64,000 nucleotides of DNA. Source: Owenia fusiformis (taxonomy: Eukaryota > Annelida > Polychaeta > Sabellida > Oweniidae). The notes beneath the pieces are model-generated. The model did not search any database and was not told the origin of the DNA. It was given only the letters and a program-made list of their open reading frames with translations. Each line of letters begins with the position of its first letter. Position 1 is the stretch's first letter. This document shows, one piece after another, positions 60,690-64,000 of this stretch. A program made the translations under genes and the position numbers. The DNA is taken from the NCBI GenBank assembly GCA_903813345.2, contig CAIIXF020000008.1, positions 5,837,341 to 5,901,340 of the forward strand, read 5' to 3'.

Positions 60690-62260
60690 TCCATTGGCTT
60701 AACATGGGGATATCATAATATCGACTTTTCGAGACTTCAAACAACTATAACTATCTAACCAGAATTTGGGTCGAAATTTGGTTTGCAGATTCGAATTTCT
60801 GAGAAAATTCTACGTTTGTGTCATAACTCATACATTAAATTTTGAGAACTTTTTGTGTTGACCTACTTTCCGGACGCCATTCCTCAAAATCGGTAAGAGT
60901 AATCAAAAAAGACTAATAGTGAATAGTGACAAAGATAATTGACATAACATGGGATATCAAAATACCGATTTTTTTTAATTTTTCAAAACGCCATTACTTC
61001 CAAACCGAGTGTCGGATTGATTTGCAGATTCGGATTCCTGAGAAAATTCTACCCTTAATTCATAACTCATACGTTAAATTTGGAGAAACTTTCATGTTGA
61101 CCTACTTTTCGGACACTATATCTCAAAAGTGGGTCAAAATACTTTCTGACGGCAAAAGGCTAACACCATTAGCACACTCTTTGCTACCTGTATCCAAAAT
61201 TTTGAAGCAAATAATTAAAGTGTAGTGTCAGAATCGCAAAAATAAGTTAAAACTATAAATTTGACCTAGATTTTGACCTAGGCATTTTGGTGTCCAAATT
61301 GTGAAGCTAGCTAGGTTTTGAGGTCCCTTTCTTTTATAGGCTTTCATTATGTAAAGCTGTACTTAGTCTATATCTCGTATTTTACACTTCAAAAAAATCT
61401 TTTTCCCATTGCCATAACATGGAGCACCAAATTTAGCGATTTTTGAGCTTTCAAAACGACATAACTTCCGAACCAAAAGTCGGATTGAAATTTGGATTGC
61501 AGATTTGGATTTCTGAGAAAATTCTACCCTTAATTCATAACTCATACGTAAAATTTGGAGAACTTTTCAGTTTGACCTACTTTTCGGACACCATATCTCA
61601 AAAGTGGGTCAAAATACTTTCTGACGGCAAAAGGCTAACACTATAAGCACACTCTTGGCTACATGTATAAAAAATTTCGAAGAATATAATTAATCTGTAG
61701 TGTCAGAATCGCAAAAATAAGGAAAAACTTTGAATTTGACCTAGATTTTGACCTAGGCATTTTGGTGTCCAAATTTTTATGAAAAGAAGGTCTTGTGGTC
61801 CCTTTCTTTTATGGGCTTCCATTATGTTTAGCTGTGCTTAGTCTATATCTCGTATTTTACACTTCAAAAAAATATTTTTTCCCATTGAATTAACCAAATT
61901 TAGCGATTTTTGAATTTTCAAAACGCCATAACTTCTGAACCGGGAGTCAAATCGAAATTTGGTTTTCAGATTCGGTATCCTGAGAAAATTTCCTATAAGG
62001 CTGATATCCTGGACATTGGATTCGGAGAACTTTTTTTTGGACCTCGTTTTCGGACACTGATATCTCGAAATCGGTTTGAGATACCAAAAAACTAAATCGA
62101 CCCTAGCTTTTCTACTTTTTTATGAGGAACACAATGAAAAAAACCCGGATCAAAAATATTGAAGGACGACCGAGATAATGGGAAAAAGTGACAAAGTACT
62201 GGATTTGACCTAGTTCTTGACCTTTGACCTAGATAAAAATTTGACCTAATTTCCCAGAAA
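60690..62260 (+). repeat. Tandem repeat, about 470-bp unit, four copies (first one short)
   Basis: Units start near 60700, 60944, 61415 and 61887. Shared order: 'cataacatgg', 'aaaacgccataacttccgaa', 'ggattgaaatttg', 'gagaaaattctaccc', 'gacctacttttcggacac', 'tttgacctagattttgacct'. Units 2 and 3 are closest. Short open frames inside are repeat-derived. Confidence 0.9.
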
Positions 62261-62344
62261 GCCAGATACATTCCCTAGTTAACCATGTAGGTTGGATTAA
62301 GTAAGATGTTATAGTTGGAGAGAAAATCTGTTAGGAGGAAGAAA

Positions 62345-62420
62345 GAATAATAATAATAAGAAAACAGGCAAAAACAATAGACTCCAGATTTTCAATCTGG
62401 AGTCTAATAATAATAGTGCA
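62345..62420. repeat. (AAT)n-flanked perfect hairpin at the end of the 470-bp repeat region
   Basis: AGACTCCAGATT (62379-62390) and AATCTGGAGTCT (62394-62405) form a 12-bp perfect stem with a TTC loop, preceded by 'aataataataataag' and followed by 'aataataatag'. It looks like the terminus of the dispersed element that supplied the repeat. Confidence 0.75.
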
Positions 62421-64000
62421 GAAAAATAAATAAGTATAAATAAGAGCACATTAACAGTCGTATGGGAGGAGCAGGGGAGTGAGAGTAAAGTGAACTATGT
62501 TAACTTGGTATTGATCTTTGGCAAATACTGCTGGAGATGGTAAATTATGATTAAATACATTTTTGACCTATATACAGGGGGGCGATCCATATATTCTGAT
62601 TAAAATGCTCTCATTTTGTGATTTTTTCACAAATTCCTTTCATGTAGATGATGAAATTACACATACAATGCTGAAATATTATAGATATATCTTAAATTAA
62701 TTTTGAAATAAGGTTGCCATGGTAACCTGTATTTAGGGTAGGCAGGTCAGTTAAATTATAACGTATAAAATAGATAAATTTGTTAAAGATGTTAATTTAA
62801 GAGCAAAAAAGGCTCCAAAACTTAATGAAATATGTAGTTTGGATGTTCATTTATGTTTGTGGATTATATTTTATACCACAAACACTTTATAAATACCTGA
62901 AATTTGCAATAAAAGTGCCCAACAATTGTTGTTTCGAAATTCCCCATTTTTCCTGTATCGCGCTAGTCACGTGACCATTACGCGTAGCAGGCAATGTACA
63001 GATATTACAGTACATATAATATGTTCAATATGGCAAACATCAGCGATTCTGATTCCCGGGTTCTGGGAAATGGCTATATAAATCGGCGAGAGGGTGTAAT
63101 TTGAATGAAGCCTATTTAAGGAGGGGAAATGTGTGCAAGTATGGCAGTAAGAGAGCAGATATGGGGACTTTAGACAAGAACTATGACGGAGAATCAACTA
63201 AAAATGTGAGTTCTGGAATGAAGACCCGTTGCCATTGACTGAAGATTCCAGCGATCCTATTATCATACTCAGTTTGAATCTAGACGCGGAAAACAGATTA
63301 TGAAAACAGGTTTTCTGCAAAGTTATCAAATTTAGAAAATATGGATCTTGTTTTTGAGTGGCTTAACAAGCATTTAGATACAAGACTTGGCGATATCTCT
63401 TGTCAAATACATGCACTGGACTTGCAGTAAATTGGCCATTGCAAATTGCAAAATCAGATCGTCAAATTAATCGCTTCGTTTTTAAACCTACGCTTCATAT
63501 CTTCTTCCAAAACTTTAGGATTCGATAGAGATAAGTTATAACTTGTACAGGAAAAAATGGCAGATCCTACCTTAATTTAGAATCGCTGATTTCTCTGGAC
63601 AAATTCCGAGAAGAAATTGTTCAACATCGCGATCACCTCAGACAACATGTCGCGTGCGTGTCACTCTGAACTCACGTGATAAAATACGGCATCTTGATTG
63701 GTTACTACTCGTGTTGTCATGACGCGAAAAGCAGTAGTAAGCACTGAATATGTTAATGAACTGCCATATATGGAACAATTGTCTTTCTGATTGGTTAACT
63801 TTACACGCGTCCTAAATGAATATAGTAGTCGTAGTAAATGATTCATTGATAACTCTGAAAGTGGGCGTGACCAGCTTCATTTTGACACCAAATTCAAGAT
63901 GTTTCAAATCAAAATGGCCTCGCAAGACGAGGTTGAAATATCAGCAATTTGATACTGATATGGTCTACGATAGATCAAAATTGCCTGCCCCGCGTCACAT
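62421..64000. other. No recognised gene; possible promoter-like block near 63070
   Basis: A CTATATAAAT box at about 63075 follows GC-richer sequence, and the last kilobase is richer in CpG than the rest of the window. Only short open frames are present. This could be the 5' region of a gene beyond the window, but no exon can be supported. Confidence 0.35.

Noticed and set aside
61443-61646. Short frames similar to one another at 60926, 61443 and 61910
   Set aside because: Products of the 470-bp tandem repeat, not conserved proteins.

Overview
This is nuclear DNA of an animal, most likely a marine invertebrate. It is AT-rich, has long introns, GT-AG splice sites, AATAAA signals, many short inverted-repeat elements, LINE and SINE remnants, and bilaterian protein families (Claspin, INSM, RalGAP-alpha, prokineticin/astakine-like peptides). 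The phylum cannot be fixed from the sequence; a lophotrochozoan or hemichordate-like genome would fit.

Layout. (1) 1-16280: the last four coding exons of Claspin (checkpoint mediator), + strand, with the 5' part outside the window. One Claspin intron (1273-14093) holds, on the opposite strand, a tandem array of four complete four-exon genes (A 1419-2690, B 3731-5866, C 7616-8993, D 10025-11154). They encode small secreted ten-cysteine proteins of the prokineticin/astakine fold. The same intron carries a 2.46 kb terminal-inverted-repeat transposon with a 5-bp target duplication. (2) 16281-27200: no gene recognised; dispersed repeats. (3) 27473-28981: intronless INSM1-type zinc-finger repressor (SNAG plus six fingers), + strand. 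(4) 28982-40585: no gene recognised; minisatellites, MITEs and one tRNA-derived SINE. (5) 40586-57392: 19 exons, - strand, encoding the C-terminal 976 residues of the RalGAP alpha subunit, including the whole GAP domain. Four of its exons are preceded by tandem copies of 'acceptor plus 5' half of the exon', in one case 24 units of 116 bp. (6) 57393-64000: a reverse-transcriptase-bearing LINE, a possible + strand exon, a roughly 470-bp tandem repeat and no further recognised gene.

INSM and RalGAP-alpha lie side by side and convergent, as INSM1-RALGAPA2 and INSM2-RALGAPA1 do in vertebrates, so this is probably an ancestral bilaterian linkage. The most notable features are the nested antisense peptide-gene array inside Claspin and the one-sided exon/acceptor arrays in the RalGAP gene. 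Exon boundaries were derived by hand from splice consensus, reading-phase continuity and family similarity; no alignment program or transcript data was used.
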